The notes under the pieces: generated by a model
Database searches by the model: none
Seen by the model: the letters and a program-made list of their open reading frames with translations, nothing else
What the model was told of the DNA's origin: nothing
Translations under genes and position numbers: made by a program
Source: Streptomyces sp. 6-11-2
Lineage (GTDB): Bacteria > Actinomycetota > Actinomycetes > Streptomycetales > Streptomycetaceae
NCBI RefSeq assembly: GCF_006540305.1
Contig: NZ_BJOR01000001.1
Coordinates: 2,542,001-2,606,000, forward strand
Length of the DNA: 64,000 nt
Direction: 5' to 3'
Shown: piece after piece, positions 1 to 13,879 of the stretch
How positions within the stretch are numbered: position 1 is the first letter of the stretch
How the letters are laid out: each line of letters starts with the position of its first letter

Positions 1-2
1 GG

Positions 3-605
3 GTGACGCTCGTCGGTGCGGGCGCAGTTGCCACCGGGGTGACCTCCTGGGCGATCACGTCCCACTCGACGAGCGCGACCGCCCCGGATTCCAAGACCGT
101 GCAGGGCCACACGTCGCAAGAGGCGGCCACGCTTCTGCAAGCGGGCAACCTCCAGGTGCAGTACCGCGATTACGTCGGGGCGACCCGGACCTTCCGGCGC
201 GTGCTGGAACTCGATCCGCGCAACAAGGTCGCCTGGTACGACCTGGGTGTCATCGCCCACCAGGAAGGCAGGGCCGACGACGCCCGTAAGGCCTACGACG
301 AGGCGCTGAAGATCGACCCGAAGTACGCCTCGGCCCTCTACAACAAGGCGGTCCTGGTGAAACCGCGCGATCCGGGCCAGGCCGTCACGCTCCTGCAGCG
401 CGCCATCGCCGCCACGCCCAGGGCCGCCACGGCCCACCTCCAACTCGGCCTGATCCTGGCGCAGAAGGACCGTGACGACGAGGCCGAGGAGGAGTTCGGC
501 CGGGCCGTCGCGGCCGATCCCTCGCTGCACTCCGCGATCCCGGAGGCGTTCCGGGACAAGGTAAGCCCCACACCGACATCGAGTAAGGCAGGTGCCACCA
601 GATGA
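3..605 (+). CDS. TPR-repeat protein, 5' end cut by window edge
   Basis: The reading frame is open from the first bases, so the true start may lie upstream; GTG at 3 is only the first start visible. The first 20 or so visible residues are hydrophobic and small (alternating Gly/Ala/Val), like the end of a signal anchor or membrane segment. From about residue 38 there are three to four tetratricopeptide repeats, recognisable by the pattern W/A-x2-L-G-x2-A and the A-x2-x-Y-x-x-A-L-x-I-D-P signature (for example YDEALKIDPKYASALYNKA). TPRs are protein-interaction scaffolds. The stop codon overlaps the ATG of the next gene by 4 bases (ATGA at 602), so this protein and the following glycosyltransferase are probably translationally coupled. 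A role in glycan assembly or export is inference from that coupling. Confidence 0.8.
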   Translation: MTLVGAGAVATGVTSWAITSHSTSATAPDSKTVQGHTSQEAATLLQAGNLQVQYRDYVGATRTFRRVLELDPRNKVAWYDLGVIAHQEGRADDARKAYDEALKIDPKYASALYNKAVLVKPRDPGQAVTLLQRAIAATPRAATAHLQLGLILAQKDRDDEAEEEFGRAVAADPSLHSAIPEAFRDKVSPTPTSSKAGATR

Positions 606-1876
606 CGTCGACTGCGACACCGAGGTTCTCCGTCTTCACACCCAGCCACCAGCCCCGCTTCCTCGATGAGTGCCTCAGGACCCTTCAGGCGCAGACCTGC
701 CCGGACTGGGAGTGGATCGTCCTGCTCAACAACGGCGCCCGGTGGCGGCCCGAGCAGCACGACGACCGGGTCCGTGTGGAGATCGCGGACAACGTCAGCG
801 GCGTCGGAGCGGCCAAGCGCAGGGCCTGCGAGCTGGCCCGCGGGGAGATCCTGGTCGAGCTCGACCACGACGACCTGCTGGCGAAGGCGTGCCTGGCCGA
901 GCTGGGCAAGGCGTTCGACGCGCATCCCGACGCCGTCCTCGTCTACAGCAACACCGCGCAGATCACCGAGGACGGCAAGCGGGACAACTCCCGCTTCAAC
1001 GAGGCGCACGGCTGGAAGTTCGAGGAGGTGCGGGTCGACGGCCGCAAGCTGCTCCAGGCCGTCTCCATGGAGCCCACGCCGCACAACGTCTCCTACATCT
1101 GGTACGCGCCGAACCACGTGCGGGCGTTCCGCAAGGAGAGCTACGAGAAGGCCGGCGGGTACGACGCCTCCCGCACCGTGCTGGACGACCAGGACCTGAT
1201 GTGCCGTCTGTTCCACGTCGGCGACTTCCACCACATCGACCGCTGCCTGTACCTCCAGCGGATGCACCCGGCGAACACCCAGCGCGACCCGGAGATCAAC
1301 GCGCACATCCAGCGCGAGACGGTCGCCCTGTACGACAAGTACATCGAGGCCAACGCCCTGGCCTGGACCCAGCGTCGCGGCCTGCTCGCCCTGGACCTCG
1401 GCGCGGCCCACCGCAAGCCGCCGGGCTACCTGGGCGTGGACCAGTACGACGGAGACGGCGTCGACATCGTCGCGACCCTGCCCGGAAAGCTGGACCTGCC
1501 CGACGACTCCGTCGGCCTGATGCGGGCGGTGGACTTCCTCGAGCACGTGCCCGCGAAGGTGCCGCTGATCAACGAGTTGTACCGGCTGCTGGCGCCCAGC
1601 GGCATGCTCCTCACCATGACGCCCAGCTCCGACGGCCGCGGCGCGTACCAGGACCCGACCCACGTCGCCTACTACAACGAGAACTCGTTCTGGTACTACA
1701 CGGACAACCAGTACCGCACCTTCGTGCCCGAGATCCAGGCCAGGTTCCAGTCCTCGCGCCTGGTCACGTACTTCCCCAGCGAGTGGCACTCCCGGAACAA
1801 CATCTCCTACGTCGTCGCCAACCTCATCGCGATGAAGGAGGGCGCCGAGCGGTGCGGAGGACCGCTGCTGGTCTAG
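602..1876 (+). CDS. Family 2 glycosyltransferase fused to a methyltransferase-like domain
   Basis: The 424-aa product has an N-terminal GT-A fold: FTPSHQ near residue 12, a metal/nucleotide-binding LDHDD at 87-91 (the DXD motif of family GT2) and a second acidic LDDQDL near 196. From about residue 255 the sequence changes to a compact domain with the pattern of class I SAM-dependent methyltransferases: LLALDLGA in the cofactor loop, LDLPDDS, FLEHVP, LLAPSG. The expected role is transfer of a sugar to a glycan or protein acceptor, with possible methylation of it. The ATG overlaps the stop of the TPR gene. The gene faces the dTDP-rhamnose genes across a shared terminator, so rhamnose is a reasonable but unproven donor. 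The methyltransferase half is short and its SAM-binding glycine motif is imperfect (LDLGAAHRKP), so activity is uncertain. Confidence 0.85.
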   Translation: MTSTATPRFSVFTPSHQPRFLDECLRTLQAQTCPDWEWIVLLNNGARWRPEQHDDRVRVEIADNVSGVGAAKRRACELARGEILVELDHDDLLAKACLAELGKAFDAHPDAVLVYSNTAQITEDGKRDNSRFNEAHGWKFEEVRVDGRKLLQAVSMEPTPHNVSYIWYAPNHVRAFRKESYEKAGGYDASRTVLDDQDLMCRLFHVGDFHHIDRCLYLQRMHPANTQRDPEINAHIQRETVALYDKYIEANALAWTQRRGLLALDLGAAHRKPPGYLGVDQYDGDGVDIVATLPGKLDLPDDSVGLMRAVDFLEHVPAKVPLINELYRLLAPSGMLLTMTPSSDGRGAYQDPTHVAYYNENSFWYYTDNQYRTFVPEIQARFQSSRLVTYFPSEWHSRNNISYVVANLIAMKEGAERCGGPLLV

Positions 1877-1889
1877 CGCCCGCACGCGA

Positions 1890-1928
1890 AGGCGCCCCGG
1901 CGGACCGTCAGGTTCCGCCGGGGCGCCT
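1890..1928. terminator. Bidirectional hairpin between convergent glycosyltransferase and rfbD
   Basis: A perfect 15-bp stem, 1890-1904 pairing with 1914-1928, closes a 9-base loop. It lies 13 bases after the glycosyltransferase stop and about 30 bases beyond the rfbD stop on the other strand, so it can end both transcripts. Confidence 0.75.
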
Positions 1929-1958
1929 CTCCTTGTCCCGGGCACGCGGCCCGGCTGA

Positions 1959-6593
<4,635 letters not shown>

Positions 6594-6808
6594 GCGCGCG
6601 CACTCGGGTGCGCTTCGTTCGCCTGCGTGTCACGTGCCCTTGGCCACGGACGAAGACATTCTTTACTCGCGGTGATGGATAATTTGCGGAGCAAACACAG
6701 AGCGTGGTCGAGGATCACCCGAGCAGCCTCAATGCAATCCGGATTCCTCCGTATGGATTCCCGGACGCAACTTTCACGCGAGCCTGAATTCCGTCGGACG
6801 CGTCCGCC

Positions 6809-7414
6809 TCAGACACTGCTCGGAAGATCTCCGCGATAGACCGCGCAGTCCTCGAAGGAAGGCAGCAGCCCCTGCCGCTCGGCCTCCTCCAGCGTGGGCG
6901 CCGCGGCATCCTTTTCGGACAGGAGCGGTGCGAGGTCACCGGGCCAGGAAATGGCAAGCCGTGGGTCGAGCGGGTTGATCCCGTGTTCGCGCTGTGGCGC
7001 GTATCCCTCCGAACACAGATATACGACCGTGGAGTTGTCCTCCAGCGCCATGAAGGCGTGACCGAGGCCTTCCGAGAGGTACACGCAGTGGTGCGTGGTG
7101 TCGTCGAGCCGAACCGCCTCCCATTCGCCGAAAGTCGGGGAACCGGTACGGATGTCGACCACCACGTCGAGAATCGCGCCTCCGACACAGGTGACGTACT
7201 TGGCCTGCCCGGGCGGGACCGACGCGAAATGGATGCCGCGGAGAGTTCCACGAACGGAACGCGAACAGTTGGCCTGGGCGAGCCGGAGTCCCTGGCCGGT
7301 GGAATCCTGGAACCTCTCGTCCTTGAACCACTCGTGGAATCGGCCTCTGCCGTCCGTGAAAACCTGGGGCGTATCCACCCAGGCCCCTGCGATACGAAGC
7401 GGTCTCACGCGCAC
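6809..7414 (-). CDS. rfbC: dTDP-4-dehydrorhamnose 3,5-epimerase (RmlC)
   Basis: This cupin-fold enzyme epimerises C3 and C5 of the 4-keto sugar, third step to dTDP-L-rhamnose. The 201-aa product carries the RmlC landmarks: DGRGRFHEWF near the N-terminus, the active-site RGIHF, the core VVDIRTGSPTFGEW and the conserved LGHAFMAL. The GTG start at 7414 has a strong AGGAAAGGAG Shine-Dalgarno 5-8 bases upstream. It follows rfbA by 21 bases, so the two are one operon. The 215 bp after its stop, up to the collagen-like gene, are more AT-rich than the surroundings and probably hold that gene's promoter. Confidence 0.95.
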   Translation of the reverse strand: MRVRPLRIAGAWVDTPQVFTDGRGRFHEWFKDERFQDSTGQGLRLAQANCSRSVRGTLRGIHFASVPPGQAKYVTCVGGAILDVVVDIRTGSPTFGEWEAVRLDDTTHHCVYLSEGLGHAFMALEDNSTVVYLCSEGYAPQREHGINPLDPRLAISWPGDLAPLLSEKDAAAPTLEEAERQGLLPSFEDCAVYRGDLPSSV

Positions 7415-7435
7415 AACTCCTTTCCTACGCGGCCG

Positions 7436-8380
7436 TCACGCGGGCACGCCCGGCCCGGTGCGCAGCAGTTCTTCCCGGCGCGATCCGCTGCCCGGCTGGG
7501 GCATGACGACGGAACAGGGGTCCTCCAGCAGGCCCAGCAGATAATGGCCGTATCCGCTCTTGAGCAGCGGCTGTGCCAGTTCGCGGAGCCGGGCGTCGTC
7601 GATCAGGCCGGCCCGCCAGACCGCCTCCTCGACACAGCCGATCTTGTAGCCCTGGCGTTCCTCGACCACACGGACGTACTCCGAGGCCTGGACCATGGAG
7701 GCGAAGGTCCCCGTGTCCAGCCATGCGGTGCCCCGGTCCAGCCGGACGACGTGCAGACTCCCGGACTCCAGATAGGCGCGGTTGAGGTCAGTGATCTCCA
7801 ACTCGCCCCGGGCGCTGGGCCGCAGGCTCCGGGCGATGCCGACGACCTGATTGTCGTAGAAGTACAGTCCGGGTACGGCGTACCGGGACCTGGGCCGGGC
7901 CGGTTTCTCCTCGATGGACAGCGCCCGGCCCAGTTCGTCGAACTCCACGACTCCGTAGGCCGAGGGGTTGGCCACCGGGTAGGCGAAGACCCTGCCGCCC
8001 TTCACGTCCGCATTGCGGGCCAGCCGGGTACCGAGGCCGCTGCCGTGGAAGATGTTGTCGCCCAGGATCAGGGAAACCGGCTCGTCGCCGATGAAGTCGG
8101 CCCCCAGCAGGAAGGCCTGGGCGATTCCCTCCGGGCGTTGCTGCGCCATGTACGTGAATTGCAGGCCGAGTTGACTTCCGTCGCCGAGCAACCGGTGGAA
8201 CTGCCGCTGGTCTTCCGGAGTGGTGATGATCAGGATCTCCCGGGTACCGGCCATCACCAGTGTGGAAAGCGGGTAATAGACCATGGGCTTGTCGAAGACC
8301 GGCAGCAGCTGCTTCGACACCGTGCGGGTCAATGGCCACAGTCGCGAGCCGGTGCCCCCGGCCAACAGGATTCCGCGCAT
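7436..8380 (-). CDS. rfbA: Glucose-1-phosphate thymidylyltransferase (RmlA)
   Basis: First committed step of dTDP-rhamnose synthesis: glucose-1-phosphate plus dTTP to dTDP-glucose. The start [18 protein letters not shown] is the classic nucleotidyltransferase signature, followed by [27 protein letters not shown] (metal/nucleotide site) and the substrate-binding [14 protein letters not shown]. The product is 314 aa, slightly longer than the usual 290, with an extra C-terminal tail. The longer upstream frame is unsupported, so ATG at 8380 is chosen. It is the first gene of the rfbA-rfbC unit. Confidence 0.95.
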   Translation of the reverse strand: MRGILLAGGTGSRLWPLTRTVSKQLLPVFDKPMVYYPLSTLVMAGTREILIITTPEDQRQFHRLLGDGSQLGLQFTYMAQQRPEGIAQAFLLGADFIGDEPVSLILGDNIFHGSGLGTRLARNADVKGGRVFAYPVANPSAYGVVEFDELGRALSIEEKPARPRSRYAVPGLYFYDNQVVGIARSLRPSARGELEITDLNRAYLESGSLHVVRLDRGTAWLDTGTFASMVQASEYVRVVEERQGYKIGCVEEAVWRAGLIDDARLRELAQPLLKSGYGHYLLGLLEDPCSVVMPQPGSGSRREELLRTGPGVPA

Positions 8381-8510
8381 GGCATCACCATAGGTTAATT
8401 GCCCATGAATGCGGCTTTTTGGGCGCGGTTCGCCGCGTCCGCGCCGGGCGTGCCCGCGCACCGCAGCGCGAACAGGCCCGATCGGCGCGGGTGCACGCGC
8501 GCACGCCGAA

Positions 8511-8548
8511 GAGGCCGGGTGCGCACGCCGTTGTGCGCACCCGGCCTC
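8511..8548 (-). terminator. Strong hairpin after pckG
   Basis: A perfect 16-bp stem, GAGGCCGGGTGCGCAC at 8511-8526 pairing with 8533-8548, with loop GCCGTT. It lies about 100 bases past the pckG stop in the direction of its transcription. It also insulates rfbA, which starts at 8380. Confidence 0.8.
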
Positions 8549-8645
8549 TCGGGGGTGTCGCCGCGGCCGGCCGGGCGACGTTGCAGGTCAGGGCAGGTCG
8601 GTCAGCCGGCCGCGGAGCTCAGGGGGCGGTGGGTCGAGGGCCGCG

Positions 8646-10493
8646 TCAGCCCAGGCGCTCGACGAGCGAGTGGTACTGGTCCCACAGCTCCTTGGGCGTG
8701 TGGTCGCCGAAGGTGTTCAGGTGCTCGGGGACCAGTCCGGCCTCCTCCCGCCACACGTCCTTGTCGACCGTGAGCAGGAACTCCAGGTCGGACTCGGACA
8801 GTTCGAGGCCGTCCGTGTCCAGGGCCGCCTTGGTCGGCAGGACGCCGATCGGGGTCTCGACGCCCTCGGCGGTGCCGTCCAGTCGCTCCACGATCCACTT
8901 CAGGACGCGGCTGTTCTCGCCGAAGCCGGGCCAGACGAACTTGCCCTCGTCGTTCTTGCGGAACCAGTTGACGTAGTAGATCTTCGGCAGCTTGGACTGG
9001 TCGCCGTCACGCTGCTCGGCGGCCTTGCCGACCTTTATCCAGTGGCCCATGTAGTCGCCCATGTTGTAGCCGCAGAACGGCAGCATGGCGAACGGGTCGC
9101 GGCGCAGCTCGCCGACCTTGCCCTCGGCGGCGGCCGTCTTCTCGGAGGCGACGTTGGCGCCGAGGAAGACGCCGTGGTTCCAGTCGAAGGACTCCGTCAC
9201 CAACGGCACCGCGGAGGCGCGGCGGCCGCCGAAGAGGATCGCCGAGATCGGCACGCCCTTGGGGTCCTCCCACTCCGGCGCGATGATCGGGCACTGCGCG
9301 GCGGGCGTGGTGAAGCGGGCGTTGGGGTGGGCGGCGGGCGTCTCGGACGCGGGGGTCCAGGAGTTGCCCTTCCAGTCGGTGAGGTGCGCCGGCGTCTCCT
9401 CCGTCATGCCCTCCCACCACACGTCGCCGTCGTCGGTGAGGGCGACGTTGGTGAAGACCGAGTTGCCCCACAGCGTCTTCATGGCGTTGGCGTTGGTGTG
9501 CTCGCCGGTGCCGGGCGCGACGCCGAAGAAGCCGGCCTCGGGGTTGATCGCGTACAGCCGGCCGTCCTCGCCGAACCGCATCCACGCGATGTCGTCACCG
9601 ATGGTCTCGACGGTCCAGCCGGAGATCGTCGGCTCCAGCATGGCGAGGTTGGTCTTGCCGCAGGCGCTCGGGAAGGCGGCGGCGACGTACTTGGCCTCAC
9701 CGGTGGGCGGGGTGAGCTTGAGGATCAGCATGTGCTCGGCCAGCCAGCCCTCGTCGCGTGCCATGACGGAGGCGATGCGCAGGGCGTAGCACTTCTTGCC
9801 GAGCAGCGCGTTGCCGCCGTAGCCGGAGCCGTAGGACCAGATCTCGCGGGTCTCCGGGAAGTGCGAGATGTACTTGGTGGAGTTGCACGGCCACGGAACG
9901 TCCTCCTGGCCCGGCTCCAGCGGGGCGCCCAGGGTGTGGACGGCCTTGACGAAGAAGCCGTCGTCGCCGAGCTCGTCCAGCACCGGCTGTCCCATGCGGG
10001 TCATGGTGCGCATGGACACCGCGACATAGGCGGAGTCGGTGATCTCGACGCCGATCGCGGACAGCGGCGAGCCCAGCGGGCCCATGCAGAACGGGACGAC
10101 GTACATCGTCCGGCCCTTCATCGAGCCGCGGAAGACCCCTCCCTCGCCTTCCGCCCCCTGGAAGATCTCCCGCATCTCGGCGGGCGCCTTCCAGTGGTTG
10201 GTCGGACCCGCGTCCTCCTCCTTCTCGGAACAGATGAACGTCCGGTCCTCCACGCGGGCCACGTCGGACGGGTCCGATGCCGCGTAGTAGGAGTTGGGGC
10301 GCTTGATCGGGTCGAGTTTCCGGAAGGTGCCCTTCTGGACGAGCTCCTCGCACAGTCGCTCGTACTCGGCCTCGGATCCGTCACACCAGACCACGCTGTC
10401 CGGCTGCGTCAGTTCGGCGATCTCATTGACCCACGAGATCAGTTCCTTGTGGTGGGTGGGGATGACGGGGGGAGCCGCGATGTCGCGCGCCAC
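8646..10493 (-). CDS. pckG: Phosphoenolpyruvate carboxykinase (GTP)
   Basis: Gluconeogenic enzyme: oxaloacetate plus GTP to phosphoenolpyruvate, CO2 and GDP. At 615 aa it has the expected family length. Visible hallmarks are the kinase-1a loop [13 protein letters not shown] with the reactive Cys, the substrate and metal residues around [19 protein letters not shown], and the guanine-binding region FFVGN-like [13 protein letters not shown]. The GTG start at 10493 is preceded by AGGAG at 7 bases. It is transcribed alone toward the strong hairpin at 8511. The divergent 10783 gene shares its 289-bp upstream region. Confidence 0.97.
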   Translation of the reverse strand: MARDIAAPPVIPTHHKELISWVNEIAELTQPDSVVWCDGSEAEYERLCEELVQKGTFRKLDPIKRPNSYYAASDPSDVARVEDRTFICSEKEEDAGPTNHWKAPAEMREIFQGAEGEGGVFRGSMKGRTMYVVPFCMGPLGSPLSAIGVEITDSAYVAVSMRTMTRMGQPVLDELGDDGFFVKAVHTLGAPLEPGQEDVPWPCNSTKYISHFPETREIWSYGSGYGGNALLGKKCYALRIASVMARDEGWLAEHMLILKLTPPTGEAKYVAAAFPSACGKTNLAMLEPTISGWTVETIGDDIAWMRFGEDGRLYAINPEAGFFGVAPGTGEHTNANAMKTLWGNSVFTNVALTDDGDVWWEGMTEETPAHLTDWKGNSWTPASETPAAHPNARFTTPAAQCPIIAPEWEDPKGVPISAILFGGRRASAVPLVTESFDWNHGVFLGANVASEKTAAAEGKVGELRRDPFAMLPFCGYNMGDYMGHWIKVGKAAEQRDGDQSKLPKIYYVNWFRKNDEGKFVWPGFGENSRVLKWIVERLDGTAEGVETPIGVLPTKAALDTDGLELSESDLEFLLTVDKDVWREEAGLVPEHLNTFGDHTPKELWDQYHSLVERLG

Positions 10494-10782
10494 GATCGCT
10501 CCTAAATGAGGGGTTTTTTGTCTTGTCGCCCCGTGGGGGCTGCGACCCGGATGCTTCGTAGCCGCTCATCCGGTGCCGACCGCACTCATTTGATCATCCG
10601 ACGAGAGCGCCCATCTGTCCAGGGGGCGTCACAGGTGAGCGACGTGAGTAATGCCACGATTCCCGCGATTCTTTGCGTCCACGTTGGATTCGACTGAAGG
10701 TCTTTTTGCGTTCGACCCGTTCGCCGGTGCTCACTGTCCGGCACTGATACGCGACTTACGGTGCCGTAGGTACGATGCGCGC

Positions 10783-11496
10783 ATGACTGCGTCCGCCTCC
10801 GACGCGCCCCTGGACACGCCGGTCGCCGGCCGTGGTCCCGTCGCGCCCTCCCTGCCGCACCAGATCAAGCCGAAGCTGCGCGGCTGGCTGCATCTCGGCA
10901 TGTTCCCGGCCGTACTCGTCGCGGGGCTCGCACTCACCGCGCTGGCAGGCTCCACCCGCGGACGCATCGCCTGCGGGATCTACGTCCTCACCGCCTGCCT
11001 GCTCTTCGGCGTCAGCGCGCTGTACCACCGGGGCAACTGGGGACCGCGCATGGGCGGCGTGCTGCGCAGGCTCGACCACGCGAACATCTTCCTGATCATC
11101 GCGGGCACGTACACACCGCTCACCCTGCTGCTCCTGCCCGGCACCAAGGGGCAGTGGCTGCTGTGGGGCATATGGGGCGCGGCCGCCGCAGGCATCATTT
11201 TCCGCGTCTTCTGGGTCGGCGCCCCGCGCTGGCTCTACACCCCCTGCTACATCGCAATGGGCTGGGCGGCCGTCTTCTTCCTGCCCGACTTCCTGCGCAC
11301 CGGCGGCATCGCCGTCCTGGTCCTGGTCGTCGTCGGCGGGCTCCTCTACAGCGCGGGCGGCGTCGTCTACGGCATCAAGCGGCCGAACCCGTCACCGCGC
11401 TGGTTCGGCTTCCACGAGGTCTTCCACTCCTTCACGCTGGCCGCTTTCGTGGTGCACTACGTGGGCATCTCGCTGGTGGCCTACCAGCACGCGTAA
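10783..11496 (+). CDS. Hemolysin III / YqfA-type seven-helix membrane protein
   Basis: The 237-aa integral membrane protein of the hemolysin III / adiponectin-receptor-like family has about seven hydrophobic helices. It carries the conserved histidine-rich motifs seen in these putative metal-dependent hydrolases: LYHRGNW, RLDHANIFLIIAGTYTPL and the last-helix HEVFHSFTLAAFVVHYVG. The family's bacterial role is poorly defined; haemolysis is not implied here. The ATG at 10783 is the first residue of the family match. A -10-like TACGAT at 10771-10776 ends exactly where a leaderless transcript beginning at this ATG would require, and no Shine-Dalgarno is seen. Transcription ends at the hairpin at 11517. 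Confidence 0.88.
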   Translation: MTASASDAPLDTPVAGRGPVAPSLPHQIKPKLRGWLHLGMFPAVLVAGLALTALAGSTRGRIACGIYVLTACLLFGVSALYHRGNWGPRMGGVLRRLDHANIFLIIAGTYTPLTLLLLPGTKGQWLLWGIWGAAAAGIIFRVFWVGAPRWLYTPCYIAMGWAAVFFLPDFLRTGGIAVLVLVVVGGLLYSAGGVVYGIKRPNPSPRWFGFHEVFHSFTLAAFVVHYVGISLVAYQHA

Positions 11497-11516
11497 CGCG
11501 CAACCCCTCCCCACCC

Positions 11517-11546
11517 GGCCACGGCTCACACGAGCCGTGGCCTTTT
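11517..11546 (+). terminator. Rho-independent terminator with T tract
   Basis: An 11-bp perfect stem, GGCCACGGCTC at 11517-11527 pairing with 11532-11542, loop ACAC, followed by TTTT at 11543-11546. It ends the hemolysin III-family gene. Confidence 0.9.
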
Positions 11547-11601
11547 CCGTGCGCCCGGAGGTCCGGAGGAGAACACGTTCAACATCGACAGTCGATACTG
11601 A

Positions 11602-11635
11602 TTGACAGAGCCTCGTTTTTGAGAGCTACTGTCAT
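11602..11635. promoter_or_regulatory. Imperfect inverted repeat before the MFS exporter, candidate TetR operator
   Basis: TTGACAGAGCCTC on the left is mirrored by GAGAGCTACTGTCA on the right (half-site TGACAG-AGC-CTC), just 4 bases before the MFS ATG. The left arm contains a consensus -35 TTGACA and the right arm a -10-like TACTGT, 19 bases apart. A repressor bound here would block the promoter. The obvious candidate is the TetR protein encoded immediately downstream of the exporter. Confidence 0.5.
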
Positions 11636-11638
11636 TTC

Positions 11639-13192
11639 ATGGCTACTCTCACCCACGCCGAAGACGTGCGGCGCGATCCCCGCCGCTGGTGGGCCCTCGC
11701 GGCCCTGGTCGCGAGCATGCTGGTGCTCGGCTTCGACATGACGATCCTGAACGTCGCCCTGCCGACCATGGCGAGGGAACTCGGCGCCTCGACCGGGCAG
11801 CAGCAGTGGATGGCGGACGCGTACGTCGTCGTCTTCGCCGCGCTGATGCTCCCCGCCGGACTCCTCGGCGACCGGTTCGGACGGCGGCTGATGCTGATCG
11901 CCGGGCTCGCGGTCTTCCTCGCCGGTTCCGTGGTGGGCGCCCTGACCGGCGACGTCGGTGGGGTGATCGCCGCCCGCGCGGTCATGGGCGTCGGCGCGGC
12001 ACTCGTCATGCCGCTGGCGCTGTCCGTGCTGCCCTCGCTGTTCGGGCCCGAGGAGCGCGCGAAGGCCGTCGGCGTCATCTCGGCCGCCTCGGCGCTCGGC
12101 CTGCCGCTCGGCCCGATCATCGGCGGCTGGCTGCTGAACCACTTCTGGTGGGGCTCGGTCTTCCTCATCAACGTGCCCATGGCCGGCCTCGGCGTCGCGG
12201 CCTGCCTCCTGCTGCTCCCTGAGACCCGCGATCCGGCCTCCCCGAAGATCGGCGCGCTGTCCACGGCGTTCACCGCCACCGGTCTCGGCTTGCTCGTCTA
12301 CGCGATCATCGAGGCGCCCGACCGCGGCTGGGGCGACCCGCTGGTGCTCGCCGCGTTCACGGCGGCCGCCGTCCTCCTGGCCGGGCTCGTGCTGCGCGAG
12401 CGCCGCGAGGCGCGGCCCATGCTCGACATGACGCTGCTCGCCCGGCGCGGCTTCCTGTTCAACGTGATCGCCGCGACCCTGGTGATGTTCGTGCTGAGCG
12501 GCCTGATGTTCGCGCTGCCGCCCTACCTCCAGGCCGTGCTCGGCCACGACGCGCTCGGCACCGGTGTGCGGCTGCTGCCCATGATGGGCGGGCTGCTGGT
12601 CGCCGCGAAGGGCGCGCAGCCGGTCGTCGCCCGGTTCGGACCGCGGGCCGTGGTCGCCGCGGGACTGGTGGTGCTCGCCTTCGCCGCGCTGCTGGGCAGC
12701 CGTACGACGGTGGAGTCCGGCTACGGCTTCACCGCGCTGTGGCTGTCGATCGCCGGTGTCGGCTTCGGTTTCTCCGTCGTCCCGGCCATGGACGGGGCGC
12801 TGGCCGCCCTGCCCGCCGACCGGGCGGGCAGCGGATCCGGTCTGCTGATGACGCTGCGCCAGGTCGGCGGCGCGGTCGGCATCGCCCTGCTCGGCAGCCT
12901 CCTGGCGAGCGCCTTCCGGCACCGGCTCGACGTCACCGGGCTGCCGGCCGAGACCGCGCACACCGCCGGGCAGTCGGTGGTCGCGGCCCACCTCGTCGCC
13001 GAGAGGACGGGCTCGGCGCACCTGGCGGCCTCCGCGAACGCGGCGTACGTGCACGGCATGGGCCTGGTGCTGCTGGTGGGCGGGATCGCCTCGGTGGTGG
13101 CGGCACTGCTGGCGGCCGCGTTCCTGCCCGGCGCCGCTCAGGGTGCCGTACGGGCCGAGCCGGAGGAGGACCCGGCCATGGCCCGACCCTGA
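11639..13192 (+). CDS. MFS drug exporter, DHA2 (EmrB/QacA-like) family
   Basis: The 517-aa polytopic protein has the 14-helix pattern of proton-driven DHA2 exporters. The helix-2/3 loop motif A is clear (GLLGDRFGRRLML), and the first helix carries the family's FDMTILNVALPTM. Motif C is represented by GLPLGPIIGGWLL. Substrates of this family are lipophilic drugs, dyes or self-made antibiotics; none can be assigned here. The gene is followed 14 bases later by a TetR regulator in the same direction, a usual arrangement for drug-inducible efflux. An inverted repeat over its promoter region supports local repression. Confidence 0.93.
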   Translation: MATLTHAEDVRRDPRRWWALAALVASMLVLGFDMTILNVALPTMARELGASTGQQQWMADAYVVVFAALMLPAGLLGDRFGRRLMLIAGLAVFLAGSVVGALTGDVGGVIAARAVMGVGAALVMPLALSVLPSLFGPEERAKAVGVISAASALGLPLGPIIGGWLLNHFWWGSVFLINVPMAGLGVAACLLLLPETRDPASPKIGALSTAFTATGLGLLVYAIIEAPDRGWGDPLVLAAFTAAAVLLAGLVLRERREARPMLDMTLLARRGFLFNVIAATLVMFVLSGLMFALPPYLQAVLGHDALGTGVRLLPMMGGLLVAAKGAQPVVARFGPRAVVAAGLVVLAFAALLGSRTTVESGYGFTALWLSIAGVGFGFSVVPAMDGALAALPADRAGSGSGLLMTLRQVGGAVGIALLGSLLASAFRHRLDVTGLPAETAHTAGQSVVAAHLVAERTGSAHLAASANAAYVHGMGLVLLVGGIASVVAALLAAAFLPGAAQGAVRAEPEEDPAMARP

Positions 13193-13206
13193 CCCGATGC
13201 CGGACA

Positions 13207-13845
13207 ATGACCTTCATGACGGCCGCACGTACCACGACCCCAGCCGACCGCCCCCCGATGGGTCTGAGGGAACGCAAGAAGCTCAAGACCCGGCAGGCGA
13301 TCCGTACGGCGACGTACGCGCTGATCGAGGAGCAGGGGTACGACGCCACGACGATCGAGCAGATCGCCGACCGCGCCGAGGTGTCGCCGTCGACCGTCTT
13401 CCGTTACTTCCCGACCAAGGAGGACATCGTCCTCACGGACGAGTACGACGAGATCATGCTGGAGGAGCTGCGGGCCCGGCCCGTCGACGAGCCGTGGATG
13501 GACTCCCTCCGGCATGTGATGCACAAGGCCCTCGCGCTGGGGATGACCGACGAGCCCGAGGTGTCCCGGCTGCGCGCCCGGCTGGGCGTCGAGGTTCCCG
13601 CGGTCCGCGCCCGGATGATGGAGAGCATGTCGGAAGCCGGCCTGCTCATCCGCCAGGCCATCGCGGCCCGCACCGGCCTGGACCAGGACAGTCTGGAGGT
13701 GCGTGTCTTCGCCATGTCCCTCATGGGCGGCCTGATGGAGGTCTCCCTGTACTGGGCCGAGAACGGGTGCAACGGCGAGCTGAGCGACCTCATGGACCAG
13801 GCCATGGACGTCCTGGAACACGGCCTCCCCACCAAAAATCCGTGA
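13207..13845 (+). CDS. TetR-family transcriptional regulator
   Basis: The 212-aa product has an N-terminal TetR DNA-binding domain: LKTRQAIRTATYALIEEQGYDATTIEQIADRAEVSPSTVFRYFPTK is read across about residues 26-71, with the helix-turn-helix at AEVSPSTVFRYF. The remainder is a helical ligand-binding domain. The start may be ATG at 13207 or ATG at 13216. It lies directly after the MFS exporter and probably represses it through the inverted repeat at 11602-11635, with an exporter substrate as inducer (inference). No membrane segment is present. Confidence 0.92.
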   Translation: MTFMTAARTTTPADRPPMGLRERKKLKTRQAIRTATYALIEEQGYDATTIEQIADRAEVSPSTVFRYFPTKEDIVLTDEYDEIMLEELRARPVDEPWMDSLRHVMHKALALGMTDEPEVSRLRARLGVEVPAVRARMMESMSEAGLLIRQAIAARTGLDQDSLEVRVFAMSLMGGLMEVSLYWAENGCNGELSDLMDQAMDVLEHGLPTKNP

Positions 13846-13879
13846 GCCCGCGGCCCCTCGTCCGTGCCATCCTGACCGG

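Noticed and set aside
338..1945. 535-aa minus-strand frame over the glycosyltransferase
   Set aside because: An antisense shadow created by GC-rich codons; the plus-strand gene has clear motifs.
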